The notes: generated by a model not told the origin, from the sequence alone. A stretch of 64,000 bases of DNA from Microcaldota archaeon (GCA_016188965.1 JACPGT010000010.1:1-64000); one strand, 5' to 3'. Shown: positions 19,675 to 29,729, counted from the stretch's first letter. Numbers and translations are program-made.

Positions 19675-19792
19675 GACTAGTACACCCGGTATTGTATTGG
19701 ATGGCTACTAAAAAAGGGCTTCGCAAATCAAAGGATTTTTTCCCATCGGATTGGAGACGGTAATTATTCAGGCTCGTTCCTTTTATCTTGGG

Positions 19793-22700
19793 TTATTTGC
19801 ATTTCTTTCCGGAATCCATTTGTCCGGAGCAGCAAAAAGGCGCGTCCTTAGCCTCGCGCAGCTCGGTACCTTTCGAAGCACATACCCGCCTCGTGTCTTT
19901 TGCTTCAAGGGCAAAGTAACGGTTATAGGGAGAAGGATAGGGGCTCATATCCGGCTTTATGCCCATTCTGTAGCGCTCTAGCCAAGTCGTTTCCAACGCA
20001 GAATCCCAGAATGCTTCGTGCCATGCTTCGACGCATTTCCCGTTGTGGTTCCACTCTTCCGCCGGCTTGCCGTCGGTCCCGGCTCCACCGCACCATTTTC
20101 CGCCGGGGTTCCAGACGCAGCAGTTGTCGTGGCGGATGCTTCCAGCCGAAGTATAGCATATCCTTTCGCCGTTTTCTTCAGCGAAACAACCTATTCGGCG
20201 GTCGGTTTTCGTTTCTCCAGGTCCTTGGAAGTCTTTACCTTTTGATCCTTTGCAGCCCGGCCCGATGGCGCCGAAGCACTCTTCAATTTTTCCATCTCCA
20301 TTGAGTATCGTCGGTTCAACTTGGTTTGAGTAAATCTTGAGTTGGAATGTGTTGTCCGGCCTTTCCAAGGTGATTGTGGATTCGACGCCGAAATCCGGCT
20401 GGATCCCCCAGCGGACGTTGTAAAGATAGACGTGTTCGTCGTCGATGATCCGGAAATCGACCGGATTGCCGTCGATTGAAAGCTTGCGCAACGTCCGATA
20501 CTCGCCTCCGATGATGGTGACCGGCTTTCCGATTTGGTCGTTGTCGGCTTGGATTTTGGATAGATATGGATACGCCGGCGGCTTGGGTGTCGGTTCCGGT
20601 TCGCGGAAGAAAGGTTCGATGCCTTCGTTTCGGAAATAAGACTGTTTTTGGTTCAACAAGTAAGCTTCGAATTCCTCGACGGGTTTTTGATAGAATTGTT
20701 TGTGGTAGTAGCTCCAGTCGCGCATGCCCCGGATGAACGGCTTCGCGGTCGTGTCTTGGACGATGTAGTTGTACGCGGCATCATACTTGAACCACGACTT
20801 GGGTTTGTAGCTTTCCAAGTCGGGTCCGAACGTCTTGAGCAGGGTTTGCCTGACGATGCGGATGTCGTACTCCTGCATGAATTCACCGATTCCCGTATCC
20901 TTAAGGAACGAGTCCCAATTGTCCTTGATCCATTTTTCCATCTCTAAAGCAGTGCTTCCGCCTTTGCCCGAGCGGAATGCGGCCAAGGCATATTGGAAAG
21001 GCACGCCGTCTTCGCGCGTGGCGAATTCCTTCAAGCCAGGATAATCCGACCTGCCGAAAGCCCAGCCCATGGCCCGGCCGACCAGGCGCTTTTCCTGTTC
21101 GGGGGATGGTTTCGTCTTTACGGTGCGGTCCTGATTCATGTCAAGCACGCACTCCTCGTACGGGTACAGCATCCGGTCGATTCTCTTCAATATTGTGGTA
21201 CAGCCGGATTCGAACAGGCCGTAATCGCCTTCGGCCCCTTCGAACTTAAGCACGGGCGTTTTTCGAGTGTCGATGTCGGCGACGCATCGGTCCGCTTGCG
21301 GCCCGCAACGGATGGCGTCACTGTCCCGCGAGACGACCGTGCCCAGCCGCGGCTTGACTACGGTCAGCTTGTTGTAGATGGCCTTGTAGAACGTCAAGGT
21401 CACGGCCCTGTCCGCGTCCATCGTCAGTTTGCAACTGGCCGCGCCCAGGCAGCTTCCGGAAAATCCTTCCCACACGAAGCCGGCGTTGGTCCTCACGGAC
21501 AAATCTAGCCAGCTCCCGTGCTTGAAATCGTAAGTGCAGTTGGTGGTGCATTCGTGCAGGGGGATGAGTGAGCCGGGCTCGTAGCTGCTGACGAACAGGG
21601 AGCCGCCGACCACCGACGGTATAATTATGCTCAGTCTCTTGCGGCTGGGCGGCCCCTTGAAAACTGCGCGCACGCTCTTGGAGTCGTCCATGGTTACGGA
21701 GCATTGGGGTTGCTGGCCGGTGCAGGCGCCTTCCCAACGGTCAAACGTGGATCCTGCGGCGCTGTTCGCGGTAAGAACAGCTCGGGACTCGAACGGGTAA
21801 TGTCCGGCGCAGTTGTAGACTATCCGGCCGCTGCTGCCGCAGAAAATACGGGTGTCGCCTGAGTGCACCCATCCGTCGCCCTCGATGCCTACGCTCAACA
21901 CCTTGTTTTCCGGCGCGAAAACAGCCCGGACTGTTGTTGACGAGACGAAAAGCGCCGAGCCTTCAATTGTGGCCGTGCATTCCGTCCCTTCCGTGTTGAT
22001 GCAGCTGCCGCCCCAGCCGACGAATTTCCAGCCTGCTGCAGGCGACGCCGTCAGCTGGACATCGCTGAAGCGGGCGTATTTTTCCTCGCAATATCCGTTG
22101 CATTGTATTTTGCCATCCGAAGACTTCACCATGCCCTTGCCGGTGACTTGGACTACGAGGGGATAATTGCCGTCCGCAGGCGGCTTTGGGGCCGACGTGG
22201 GACGGGGGATGTAGGGCGGCGGCGTTGGAACCGCGCCTTCGCCCGGGGACGGGCTTGGGGTCACGCTTTCGCGTACGGGTGTTGGAGCTTCGGTCAGGCC
22301 GAACGACGCGGTGAGCTTTTTCGGTCGGTCAAGGGCGATTTCGCACACCTGGCCGTTGCAGTCGCCGGCCCACTTTTCGAATTGCGAGCCCGGCCGGGGC
22401 ATGACCTGGAAAGCGAACGAGGTGTTGAACGGGTACTTGAACGCGCATATCTTGTCGCTGGAGCCGCACAGCTCCTGGGAACGGCCTGAAGGCCAAACGT
22501 AGATGGCGCCGCTGCCGGGGCCTGATTTGGTTATTGCCAGCTCGAATTCGGGCAAGGGCGTTGGGGCGGCAGTTGCTTTCGGGGTTGGCGCAGCGGTGGG
22601 CGCCGCCGAAGGAAGCAAGGTGGCGCCGGGCGTAGGCATGATTGACGGGGAGGCAGGCAGCGTAGGCGAGGGTCTTGCTGTGGCGGTTGCAGTTGGTGAA

Positions 22701-23257
22701 GAACTAAGCGAAAAGATGGCGGTTGCGGATTGGGCCGAATCCATATTCACCGTACAGGTTGCTTTGGTGCCGGAACAAGCGCCTGACCATCCATCGAAGC
22801 GCGACCCTGCGTTGGCAGAGGCCGTGAGCGTAACTTTACTTCCTGCTGGGAATTTGGCCGAATCATAAGGCGCAATCTGGCCGATGGTGATGCCAAAAGG
22901 ATCCGAGGACACTGTGCCGGAACCGTCCCCTGCTTTGTAAACAGTAAGCCCGTATTCGGACGAGGTCTGGCCGGCAAAGGTGGCCGTGACTATTTTCGGC
23001 CCGTCCAGCGTCACGGTGCACGTCGTTTGGGTGCCGCTGCAGGCGCCGGACCAGGTTTGGAACGGGCCGCCTTGCGCCGTCGCCGTGAGCGTGATGGCCG
23101 TGCCTGCGTCGTAGGTTTCCATGCAGGCTGCGCCACACAGTATCCCGGACGGACTGGAGGACACGTATCCGCTGCCTTGCGTGATGACCGTGAGGGAGTA
23201 TCCGGCAAAGACGAGTGGGGAAAACGCGAGGAGGAACAACAGAATGCCGTGCCGCAC
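19793..23257 (-). CDS. Secreted protein with tandem InlB-type (WSGACSGT...) repeats, Pro/Thr/Ala-rich linkers and a Cys-rich C-terminal domain
   Basis: Signal peptide VRHGILLFLLAFSPLVFAG; repeated units like GSRFDGWSGACSGTKATCTVNMDSAQSATAIF; linkers PTATATARPSPTLPASPSIMPTPGA. Probable GTG start. Confidence 0.7.
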   Translation of the reverse strand: MRHGILLFLLAFSPLVFAGYSLTVITQGSGYVSSSPSGILCGAACMETYDAGTAITLTATAQGGPFQTWSGACSGTQTTCTVTLDGPKIVTATFAGQTSSEYGLTVYKAGDGSGTVSSDPFGITIGQIAPYDSAKFPAGSKVTLTASANAGSRFDGWSGACSGTKATCTVNMDSAQSATAIFSLSSSPTATATARPSPTLPASPSIMPTPGATLLPSAAPTAAPTPKATAAPTPLPEFELAITKSGPGSGAIYVWPSGRSQELCGSSDKICAFKYPFNTSFAFQVMPRPGSQFEKWAGDCNGQVCEIALDRPKKLTASFGLTEAPTPVRESVTPSPSPGEGAVPTPPPYIPRPTSAPKPPADGNYPLVVQVTGKGMVKSSDGKIQCNGYCEEKYARFSDVQLTASPAAGWKFVGWGGSCINTEGTECTATIEGSALFVSSTTVRAVFAPENKVLSVGIEGDGWVHSGDTRIFCGSSGRIVYNCAGHYPFESRAVLTANSAAGSTFDRWEGACTGQQPQCSVTMDDSKSVRAVFKGPPSRKRLSIIIPSVVGGSLFVSSYEPGSLIPLHECTTNCTYDFKHGSWLDLSVRTNAGFVWEGFSGSCLGAASCKLTMDADRAVTLTFYKAIYNKLTVVKPRLGTVVSRDSDAIRCGPQADRCVADIDTRKTPVLKFEGAEGDYGLFESGCTTILKRIDRMLYPYEECVLDMNQDRTVKTKPSPEQEKRLVGRAMGWAFGRSDYPGLKEFATREDGVPFQYALAAFRSGKGGSTALEMEKWIKDNWDSFLKDTGIGEFMQEYDIRIVRQTLLKTFGPDLESYKPKSWFKYDAAYNYIVQDTTAKPFIRGMRDWSYYHKQFYQKPVEEFEAYLLNQKQSYFRNEGIEPFFREPEPTPKPPAYPYLSKIQADNDQIGKPVTIIGGEYRTLRKLSIDGNPVDFRIIDDEHVYLYNVRWGIQPDFGVESTITLERPDNTFQLKIYSNQVEPTILNGDGKIEECFGAIGPGCKGSKGKDFQGPGETKTDRRIGCFAEENGERICYTSAGSIRHDNCCVWNPGGKWCGGAGTDGKPAEEWNHNGKCVEAWHEAFWDSALETTWLERYRMGIKPDMSPYPSPYNRYFALEAKDTRRVCASKGTELREAKDAPFCCSGQMDSGKKCK

Positions 23258-23271
23258 GTCGTATGCCCTCG

Positions 23272-24303
23272 TTAGCCGCCGTAAGTCTGGCCGAACTTCA
23301 TCTGGATCTGTCCAGGGCTCGAGACGATGGGCGGCCCCACGCGGTAAATGACCCACATGAAGTCGACCCGCGATTCTGATTCTTCGATGGGCCCGTCGTT
23401 GGTCTCGCCGTTCCACCCGTTCAGCACGAGTTTGCGCGTAGGGCCGTAGGACGGAACCCCCCACTTCTGCCAGTCGGACTCCTCGATGGCTTGGATGCTC
23501 CACGTGCCGGTCGAAGTGCTGAAAGTCCACGTCTGGTCGGCCCGGATTTCAAGCAACGTGGTGGCAGGGGTGTCCAGGTAATTCCAGGCGCCGGCATCGT
23601 AGTAGATCGCTTGGGAATAGACGCGCCATTTGCGGACGATTTGCGGAGCCATGGACGATTCGGCAGCGGGTGTCTGGGTGCCGGGGGTCGTTTTCAGTTT
23701 GAAGGATGCAGTCATGGCTTCGGCAGCGCGTCTGTATTCGTCGAACGTGGAGGATAACGCCGTATAGGTTACGATGATGGCGTGTCCGCTTTGCACGGAA
23801 ATGGTCTGCGCGTATTGGATTTTGCCTTCGGTGGATTGTTCGGAATAGGTGATGGTGCGTGCCGGCTGGCCGGAAAGCGTGGTTGCGGTTGAGTCGATCA
23901 ATTCAAAGCCGGCGGTTTCGACCGACTGCGACAACGCCGCTTCGATGAACGCATTCAGGTCCTGTTCGCTGGGAACGATGAGCACGTTGACGTTTTCCTG
24001 GTAGGTATCGTTTTGGCCGGTCAGTGGCGTTTGGAATATCGTGATGCCTTGCGCTTCGTTGAGTTGCCAATCTTGAGGATATTGGATCGTATACGCTTCG
24101 CCATCATAGGTCTTGTAATCTGAAATGCTCGTACTAGCAGCGGAAGCGCTATCTTGCGTGGTTGCGACGGCTTGCGATGTAATGGTCCCACTTGGAGCGG
24201 CAGTCGGTTGCGTGGGCGCGTTCGTAACGCATCCCGTGATGAGCAAAGCGGAAAAAACAAGCAGGGCAGCAAGTCGGAGTTGTGCGTGCATGGCATCAAG
24301 CAA
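23272..24303 (-). CDS. Predicted lipoprotein with PsbP-like domain
   Basis: Lipobox LLITGC after hydrophobic N-terminus; YTIQYPQDWQLNEAQGITIF. Confidence 0.6.
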   Translation of the reverse strand: MLDAMHAQLRLAALLVFSALLITGCVTNAPTQPTAAPSGTITSQAVATTQDSASAASTSISDYKTYDGEAYTIQYPQDWQLNEAQGITIFQTPLTGQNDTYQENVNVLIVPSEQDLNAFIEAALSQSVETAGFELIDSTATTLSGQPARTITYSEQSTEGKIQYAQTISVQSGHAIIVTYTALSSTFDEYRRAAEAMTASFKLKTTPGTQTPAAESSMAPQIVRKWRVYSQAIYYDAGAWNYLDTPATTLLEIRADQTWTFSTSTGTWSIQAIEESDWQKWGVPSYGPTRKLVLNGWNGETNDGPIEESESRVDFMWVIYRVGPPIVSSPGQIQMKFGQTYGG

Positions 24304-24349
24304 GACGGGCTGATATAAAAACAGTGTCTTTAGGAATCGGAGTTTGTCG

Positions 24350-25231
24350 TCACGTTTTTTCCTTTACGTGTCGGAAGAGGCTGTGAAATACGGCCATGCC
24401 TTGGCCTTCTTTCGGCAGGGGCTGGCCAGCGCGTTGGAGGGCGTCCTTGCGGCGGTGCCAGAGCGGGTGGTTCTCGAACTCAAGAAAGCCTTCCGGGTGC
24501 GGCATCATGCCGAACACGCGGCCCGTGGGATCGCAAATGCCGGCGATGGCCTGCATCGAGCCGTTGGGATTGTCCGGATAGAACTGGGTTGGTGAAGCGC
24601 CGGATCCGGTTTTCTGTGCGTATTGGGCCAGGACTTGGCCGTCTTGGAACAGTCGTACGAGCGCTTCCTCGCCTTTTGCCGGGGAAGCGGTTCCGAAGCG
24701 GTCGTATACGGTGAATCGGCCTTCGCCGTGGCGCACCGGCAGCTCGATTTCGCTCATGCCGTCAAAAGCAGGGCATTTCGAAGGCAGGACCTTGAGTTTG
24801 ACCCAACGCATCTCGAACTTGCGAGACTGGTTGAACGTCAGCGTAGCCGTCTGTTGGCCGTACTTGCCGTCGAAAGCCGGCAGCATGCCGAGCTTGACGA
24901 GGCACTGGAACCCGTTGCACGCGCCGTAGACGATGCCTCCATCCTGGACGAATTGCGCGAGGTGTTCGACAAATGGCTTGCCGGCGATGCGCGTGGCCTG
25001 GATCAAGTCGGCCAGGGCTTTGGCCGAGCCTATGTCGTCGCCGTGCAAAAAGCCACCGGGAAAATGGACGACGTCGGCGTCGAGGGCTTGTTTGCCGGAG
25101 AGCAAGTCGCGCACGTGGACTACTTTCGCATCAAATCCGGCCCGAAGAAAGCCCTGCTGTGCCTCGACTTCGCAATTGAGCCCTTCGCCGGCGAGTACCA
25201 GTGCTTTGGGCGGGTTGGCCATTTGCTTCAC
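24350..25231 (-). CDS. purQ: FGAM synthase glutaminase subunit
   Basis: VYGACNGFQCLVKLGMLP nucleophile-elbow Cys; GMMPHPEGFLEFENHP. Confidence 0.9.
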   Translation of the reverse strand: MKQMANPPKALVLAGEGLNCEVEAQQGFLRAGFDAKVVHVRDLLSGKQALDADVVHFPGGFLHGDDIGSAKALADLIQATRIAGKPFVEHLAQFVQDGGIVYGACNGFQCLVKLGMLPAFDGKYGQQTATLTFNQSRKFEMRWVKLKVLPSKCPAFDGMSEIELPVRHGEGRFTVYDRFGTASPAKGEEALVRLFQDGQVLAQYAQKTGSGASPTQFYPDNPNGSMQAIAGICDPTGRVFGMMPHPEGFLEFENHPLWHRRKDALQRAGQPLPKEGQGMAVFHSLFRHVKEKT

Positions 25232-25335
25232 ATTTTTTTGGCGAATCTTTTTTGTTTGAGGCGGTTGCGTTCTTCATTCTTTTTTTTGGATTTTTTCGAC
25301 TTACTTCTTTTTTGAGTTTTTTTCTGGCCTCTTTT

Positions 25336-28300
25336 TCAAATTTTGATTTCCGGCAAGTCCTGCCGCAACGGTCCGGTGTATGCGTCGGATAATTCTTGAA
25401 GCGTGATGCTTTCGAATTGGCCTTCCAGCGTCTTGAACGTGACGGTGGTGTGCTTGCTGACGGTCCCGACTTGTGCGAACGTCACCTTGCCGTGCAACGT
25501 TTTTTCGAATGCAGCCTGGTTTTCCGGCGCGACCGTCACCAAGAAGCGGTTCTGCGTTTCCGATCCCAGCAGCAGGTCGCTTCGGGCCAAACCGGTTTTC
25601 GGCACTTTCGCAAGCTCGATTTCGGCACCTATTCCCGCGGCCAACGCGCATTCCGTGATGGCCAACGCCAAGCCGCCTTGGCGCACGTAGTACGCGGATG
25701 CGGCCAGCGGCAACGCGTCGGTCACTGCGGAAAATACCTTCTTGCTTTCAGCCGGGTCGACGGCGGGCACGGCTCCGGTTTGGATTCCGAACTGTTCGGC
25801 ATACTGTGAGCCGCCCAGCTCGTTCTTGGTCGTGCCGATGACGTAGATAATGTCGCCGGGTGCCTTGAAGTCGATGCTCCGAGTCTGCGCGTAATCGTTG
25901 ATCTTGGCGACCAACGAGATCAGAAGCGTGGGCGGTACGGAAATGCGGAACGTTTTGCCGTCTTTTTCGTACTTCAAGTCGTTCTTCATGCTGTCCTTTC
26001 CGGACGTGAAGGGGATTCCCAGAGCGACGGCATAGTCGTACATGCCTTGGCAGAGGCGGACGAGCTGGGCCAGTTTGTATTTACCGTCGGGATTCTGCTC
26101 GGAATACACGGAATCCGGGACGCAGAAGTTGTCGCACGCGGTCCAGAATGTGTCGTCTTGTGGAAGCTTGGCGCCCAATGCGATGAGTTTTCCGACCGCT
26201 TCGTTGAACGCGCAGAGCGCGGCCTGCCGGCTGTCAAAATCGCTGTACTTGGGGTATGCGGCTTGCGACATCGCGGCCGCTTCCCTTCCTGGCAGAAACG
26301 TGGGCTTGATGAGCGTCGCCGGCGTGTTGACTTGGCCGGATACGCCGTTGATGGGCGGCAACAGGGTCCCCCCTTTGACGTTGTGGTCCTTCTGCCGGAA
26401 AATCCACTCCTTGCTGCAGACGTCCAGCGACGACACGATGGCCTTGACGGCATCGGGAACGGGGTGTTGTGGAACCGTTTTCTGGGGGAATTGGGCCGGA
26501 CCGCGCCATTCTGCCTGGAGGCGCTTTCGAGGGACTCCCTGGTGCAGGAATTCCAAGTCCAGGTAGGCGATGGGTTTTTGGTTGTAAAAGACCTCAAAGA
26601 AGCCGGAATCGGTGAATTCGCCCAGCACGACGGCTTCCACGCCACGCTCTTTGGCCAGCTGCATGAATTCATCAATGTGGGCCGGAATGACGGCGAGGGT
26701 CATGCGTTCTTGCGCTTCCGACACGAGGATTTCCCACGGTTGCAAGCCATGGTACTTCAACGGGGCAACGCCAATGTCAAAACGCACGCCGTTGGATGTT
26801 CGCGCCATTTCTCCCAGTGATGAGCTCAAGCCCCCGGCGCCGTTGTCGGTGATGCCGCGCAGCCAGCCGTTGTCGCGGCAGACGGCCAGGAAGTCGAACA
26901 TGGTTTTCTGTGTGATGGGGTCTCCGATCTGCACGGCGGTGACGGGCGTGTTCTCGCTTCTTGCAACCGAGGACATGGTGGCGCCGTGGATGCCGTCTTT
27001 GCCGATGCGTCCTCCCACTTGGACGGCCAAGTCTCCGGGCAGCACGTTCTTTTCAGCCGAATCCCGGCCCGCGATTTTCGCTTTCATCAAACCGCCGGTG
27101 CCGCAGTAGACCAGCGGTTTGGCCATGAACCGCTGATCAAAGCATGCTCCGCCGTTGAGCGTCGGAATGCCGCACTTGTTGCCGCCGTCTCGGACGCCGG
27201 CGACCACGCCTTCGTAAATCAGACGGGGATGCATGGTGCGGGGCGGCAGCGGTCCTTCATGATGGGGATCGCCCAGGCAGTAGTAGAACTGGTTGAACCA
27301 CAAGTCAGCTCCGCCCATGCCCACGCCGGCGACGTCCCGGTTGTTGCCCACGATGCCCGTCAGGGCGCCGCCGTAGGGGTCCAACGCGGATGGGGAGTTG
27401 TGCGTCTCCACTTTGAGCGCGAAGTAGTATTCGTCGTTGAACTGGACGACTCCGGCGTTGTCCTTGAATACCGACACCAGCCACGGACAGTGGGGCGAGA
27501 CTTGCTTGGTCGCGCCGGCGATGAACGTGGGAAACAGGCCTTCAATGATTTGCGTCTTTCCGGTTTGGACGTCCTTGTATTCGATGATGGCGTTGAATTC
27601 CTTGTGTTTGCAGTGTTCCGACCACGTCTGGGCGAAGACTTCCAACTCCACGTCGGTCGCTTTTTCGCCCATTCCCCTCTTTTTGCGGGCTTGCATGAAT
27701 TGCGGGTCCTTGTAGTGTTTCTGGATGGCTTTGAGTTCTTCCAGGTTCAACGCCATCTGGCGGTACTTGTTGAGGATTTGCAGTTGCTCGTCGGAATACG
27801 TCGAAAGCGCCACTTCTTCCACAACGGGCTTGTGCGAGTCGGCCACTTTCGGGACGGTGGCGGGGACGCGCTCGCCGTCCTTGAACGCGTCCTTGGTCAG
27901 GACGATGAACTGTTCGATAAGCGGGTTGCCCAGCAACTGTGTGGCGATGTTCTGGCCGTCTTGCGCGGTTAGGTTCCGTCCTTTCTCTGCGCGGAAGAGG
28001 TACTGGGTGGACGAATAGACTGACGCGTCGTCCTTCAAGGCACGTTGGAGCACGGCAGTAGCCACTTGACGGGCCGTCTTGCCGACGGCGTCGGTGACGC
28101 CGGGCCGGAAGCGCTTTTCGATGAGCAGGTCGAAGTGGAACGGGTTTTCGGACACCCAGGCCTTGCGGTAAGCCGCTTTCTCCACGATGGGGTCGCAATA
28201 CGCTTGTTCGGCCAACTGCTTCAATTCGTCTGCCGAGACGTCGAAGTCCAACGAATACACGGACATGGAGTACGCTTCGGTCACCGGCAGGCCCAGCAGG

Positions 28301-28362
28301 TTTTGGATTTTCTTGGCCAAACCGGGCTCTTCGCGCAATCCGACTTCGATTCGATGCACCAT
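25336..28362 (-). CDS. purL: FGAM synthase with N-terminal PurS-like region fused to PurL
   Basis: N-terminal RPGVTDAVGKTARQVAT (PurS-like), then TWSEHCKHKEF, KVETHNSPSALDPYGGALTGIVGNNRDVAGVG, DNGAGGLSSSLGEMA. Confidence 0.93.
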   Translation of the reverse strand: MVHRIEVGLREEPGLAKKIQNLLGLPVTEAYSMSVYSLDFDVSADELKQLAEQAYCDPIVEKAAYRKAWVSENPFHFDLLIEKRFRPGVTDAVGKTARQVATAVLQRALKDDASVYSSTQYLFRAEKGRNLTAQDGQNIATQLLGNPLIEQFIVLTKDAFKDGERVPATVPKVADSHKPVVEEVALSTYSDEQLQILNKYRQMALNLEELKAIQKHYKDPQFMQARKKRGMGEKATDVELEVFAQTWSEHCKHKEFNAIIEYKDVQTGKTQIIEGLFPTFIAGATKQVSPHCPWLVSVFKDNAGVVQFNDEYYFALKVETHNSPSALDPYGGALTGIVGNNRDVAGVGMGGADLWFNQFYYCLGDPHHEGPLPPRTMHPRLIYEGVVAGVRDGGNKCGIPTLNGGACFDQRFMAKPLVYCGTGGLMKAKIAGRDSAEKNVLPGDLAVQVGGRIGKDGIHGATMSSVARSENTPVTAVQIGDPITQKTMFDFLAVCRDNGWLRGITDNGAGGLSSSLGEMARTSNGVRFDIGVAPLKYHGLQPWEILVSEAQERMTLAVIPAHIDEFMQLAKERGVEAVVLGEFTDSGFFEVFYNQKPIAYLDLEFLHQGVPRKRLQAEWRGPAQFPQKTVPQHPVPDAVKAIVSSLDVCSKEWIFRQKDHNVKGGTLLPPINGVSGQVNTPATLIKPTFLPGREAAAMSQAAYPKYSDFDSRQAALCAFNEAVGKLIALGAKLPQDDTFWTACDNFCVPDSVYSEQNPDGKYKLAQLVRLCQGMYDYAVALGIPFTSGKDSMKNDLKYEKDGKTFRISVPPTLLISLVAKINDYAQTRSIDFKAPGDIIYVIGTTKNELGGSQYAEQFGIQTGAVPAVDPAESKKVFSAVTDALPLAASAYYVRQGGLALAITECALAAGIGAEIELAKVPKTGLARSDLLLGSETQNRFLVTVAPENQAAFEKTLHGKVTFAQVGTVSKHTTVTFKTLEGQFESITLQELSDAYTGPLRQDLPEIKI

Positions 28363-28447
28363 GTAGATTCCTTTTACAAGGCCTTGCCGCAGCAAATGAC
28401 TTCCTTGATGCGGTGAACCGGTGGCGTTTTGGTTCCCGAAGCCAAGC

Positions 28448-28542
28448 TATAGCAAAGCTTGCATGTTTCACGACTATTTGGCAAGCTTTGCTAGATAGCA
28501 AACCAAGACTATTTAGTCGGGTTACTTTCTTGGTTTGCTATA
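28448..28542 (+). repeat. Copy 1 of ~95-bp TATAG...CTATA double-hairpin element
   Basis: TATAGCAAAGCTTGC...GCAAGCTTTGCTA-G-ATAGCAAACCAAG-[ACTATTTAGTCGGGTTACTTT]-CTTGGTTTGCTATA; two 13-bp perfect stems. Confidence 0.8.
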
Positions 28543-28595
28543 TGCCCGGAAATCCATTTAAACAGTTCCTCCGGCTCCGATTTGTGCGTCCGGGT

Positions 28596-29729
28596 TTACG
28601 GCAGGAAGTCCTGCGACTTTATTTTTTCCGGCAGGTACGTCTTGGAGATGTATTGCAGGTTCTTGGACGAGAGGGCCTGGATTTCGGCTTTCAGCTTCTT
28701 TTCCAGGAACAAGTTGATTTCGCGCTGCCATTCCTTGGTCTTGAACCAGTCGTACGCTTTCATTTCCTGCGCACGCTTGATGTCGACCTCTTTGGCCTTG
28801 ATGGTGACCGAGGATAGGTCGTAATGCTCGATGTCCGACGTCGACATGCCTAAAAACTTCATTTCCGGACAGCCCAAGCGTTCCGACTCGTGCGCCAAGG
28901 CCATCGAGCCGTACTTCATCGTGCTGTAGATGTACCACCCGTACGGGTCCGAGTCGGTTAGACAATAGATGGGCACCTTCAATTCGGCGCTGATGCGTTG
29001 CAGCAACCGGCGGGCGCCGCGGGCGGCCTGTCCCGCAGTGGTCATCAGCAGGCACTTGTTCTTCTTCCAGTAATCGTCCTCGTTCAGACGGTCGAAGATG
29101 GCGTTCTTTTCGGCCACCAGCACGTACTCGATTTCCGAATCCACGAATTCGATCTGTTCCACGATGCTTGGCACGGCCCATCCGCCGGAGCCCATGCGTT
29201 CCAAGTCGATGGTGTCTACTTTGTCCCGCACGCGGTCCTTGACTTTGAGCGTTCCGGCCATGCGGCCTTTGGGTTCCGCACGCAAGTGCAAGCGTTCACG
29301 GAACGTTTCGAGCGACACTTCCAAGTCGACGATGGCGCCGTCGGACTCCTTTTGTTCGTCAATCGTGTCTTCCTTCGTGCCGGCGATGGTGTGTTTCTTG
29401 GCGTAGTACAGGTCACGAAGCGTGGCCGTCAAATTGTTGGCCAACAAGTCTTTCTTGACGTAGGAGGCCACCAGGAGCGTCTGCATGAAGCGGCGGGAGT
29501 GCGCGACGTTGAACAGATAACGTTTGGCGATCTTGTCGCCCAACATGATTTGTTTTGCTTTTTCGTCGTAGAACACGTTGCCCGAGCCGCGGATGGGAAT
29601 GTCCAAGTGGGGGTTCTGCCCGGCCTCGATTTCCTTGACCAGTTCCTGGCCCAACTCGTCGATCTTGATGTCGATCAGCGCGGCTTTTTCCTTTTGTGTC
29701 AAATCTTTTTCGTTTTTCTTGGCGGCCAT
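28596..29729 (-). CDS. top6A: DNA topoisomerase VI subunit A
   Basis: DLYYAKKHTI...; Toprim ...IYCLTDSDPYGWYIYSTMKYGS. Confidence 0.95.
   Translation of the reverse strand: MAAKKNEKDLTQKEKAALIDIKIDELGQELVKEIEAGQNPHLDIPIRGSGNVFYDEKAKQIMLGDKIAKRYLFNVAHSRRFMQTLLVASYVKKDLLANNLTATLRDLYYAKKHTIAGTKEDTIDEQKESDGAIVDLEVSLETFRERLHLRAEPKGRMAGTLKVKDRVRDKVDTIDLERMGSGGWAVPSIVEQIEFVDSEIEYVLVAEKNAIFDRLNEDDYWKKNKCLLMTTAGQAARGARRLLQRISAELKVPIYCLTDSDPYGWYIYSTMKYGSMALAHESERLGCPEMKFLGMSTSDIEHYDLSSVTIKAKEVDIKRAQEMKAYDWFKTKEWQREINLFLEKKLKAEIQALSSKNLQYISKTYLPEKIKSQDFLP

Noticed and set aside
20080-20150. Phospholipase A2-like HDxCC (RHDNCCVWNP) in the C-terminus of the InlB-repeat protein
   Set aside because: The spacing does not match the PLA2 CCxxHDxC active-site motif; too weak to claim.
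25232-25335. T-rich stretches between purQ and purL as a terminator
   Set aside because: The flanking genes are on the minus strand, where these tracts read as A-rich, so they are not a terminator for them.
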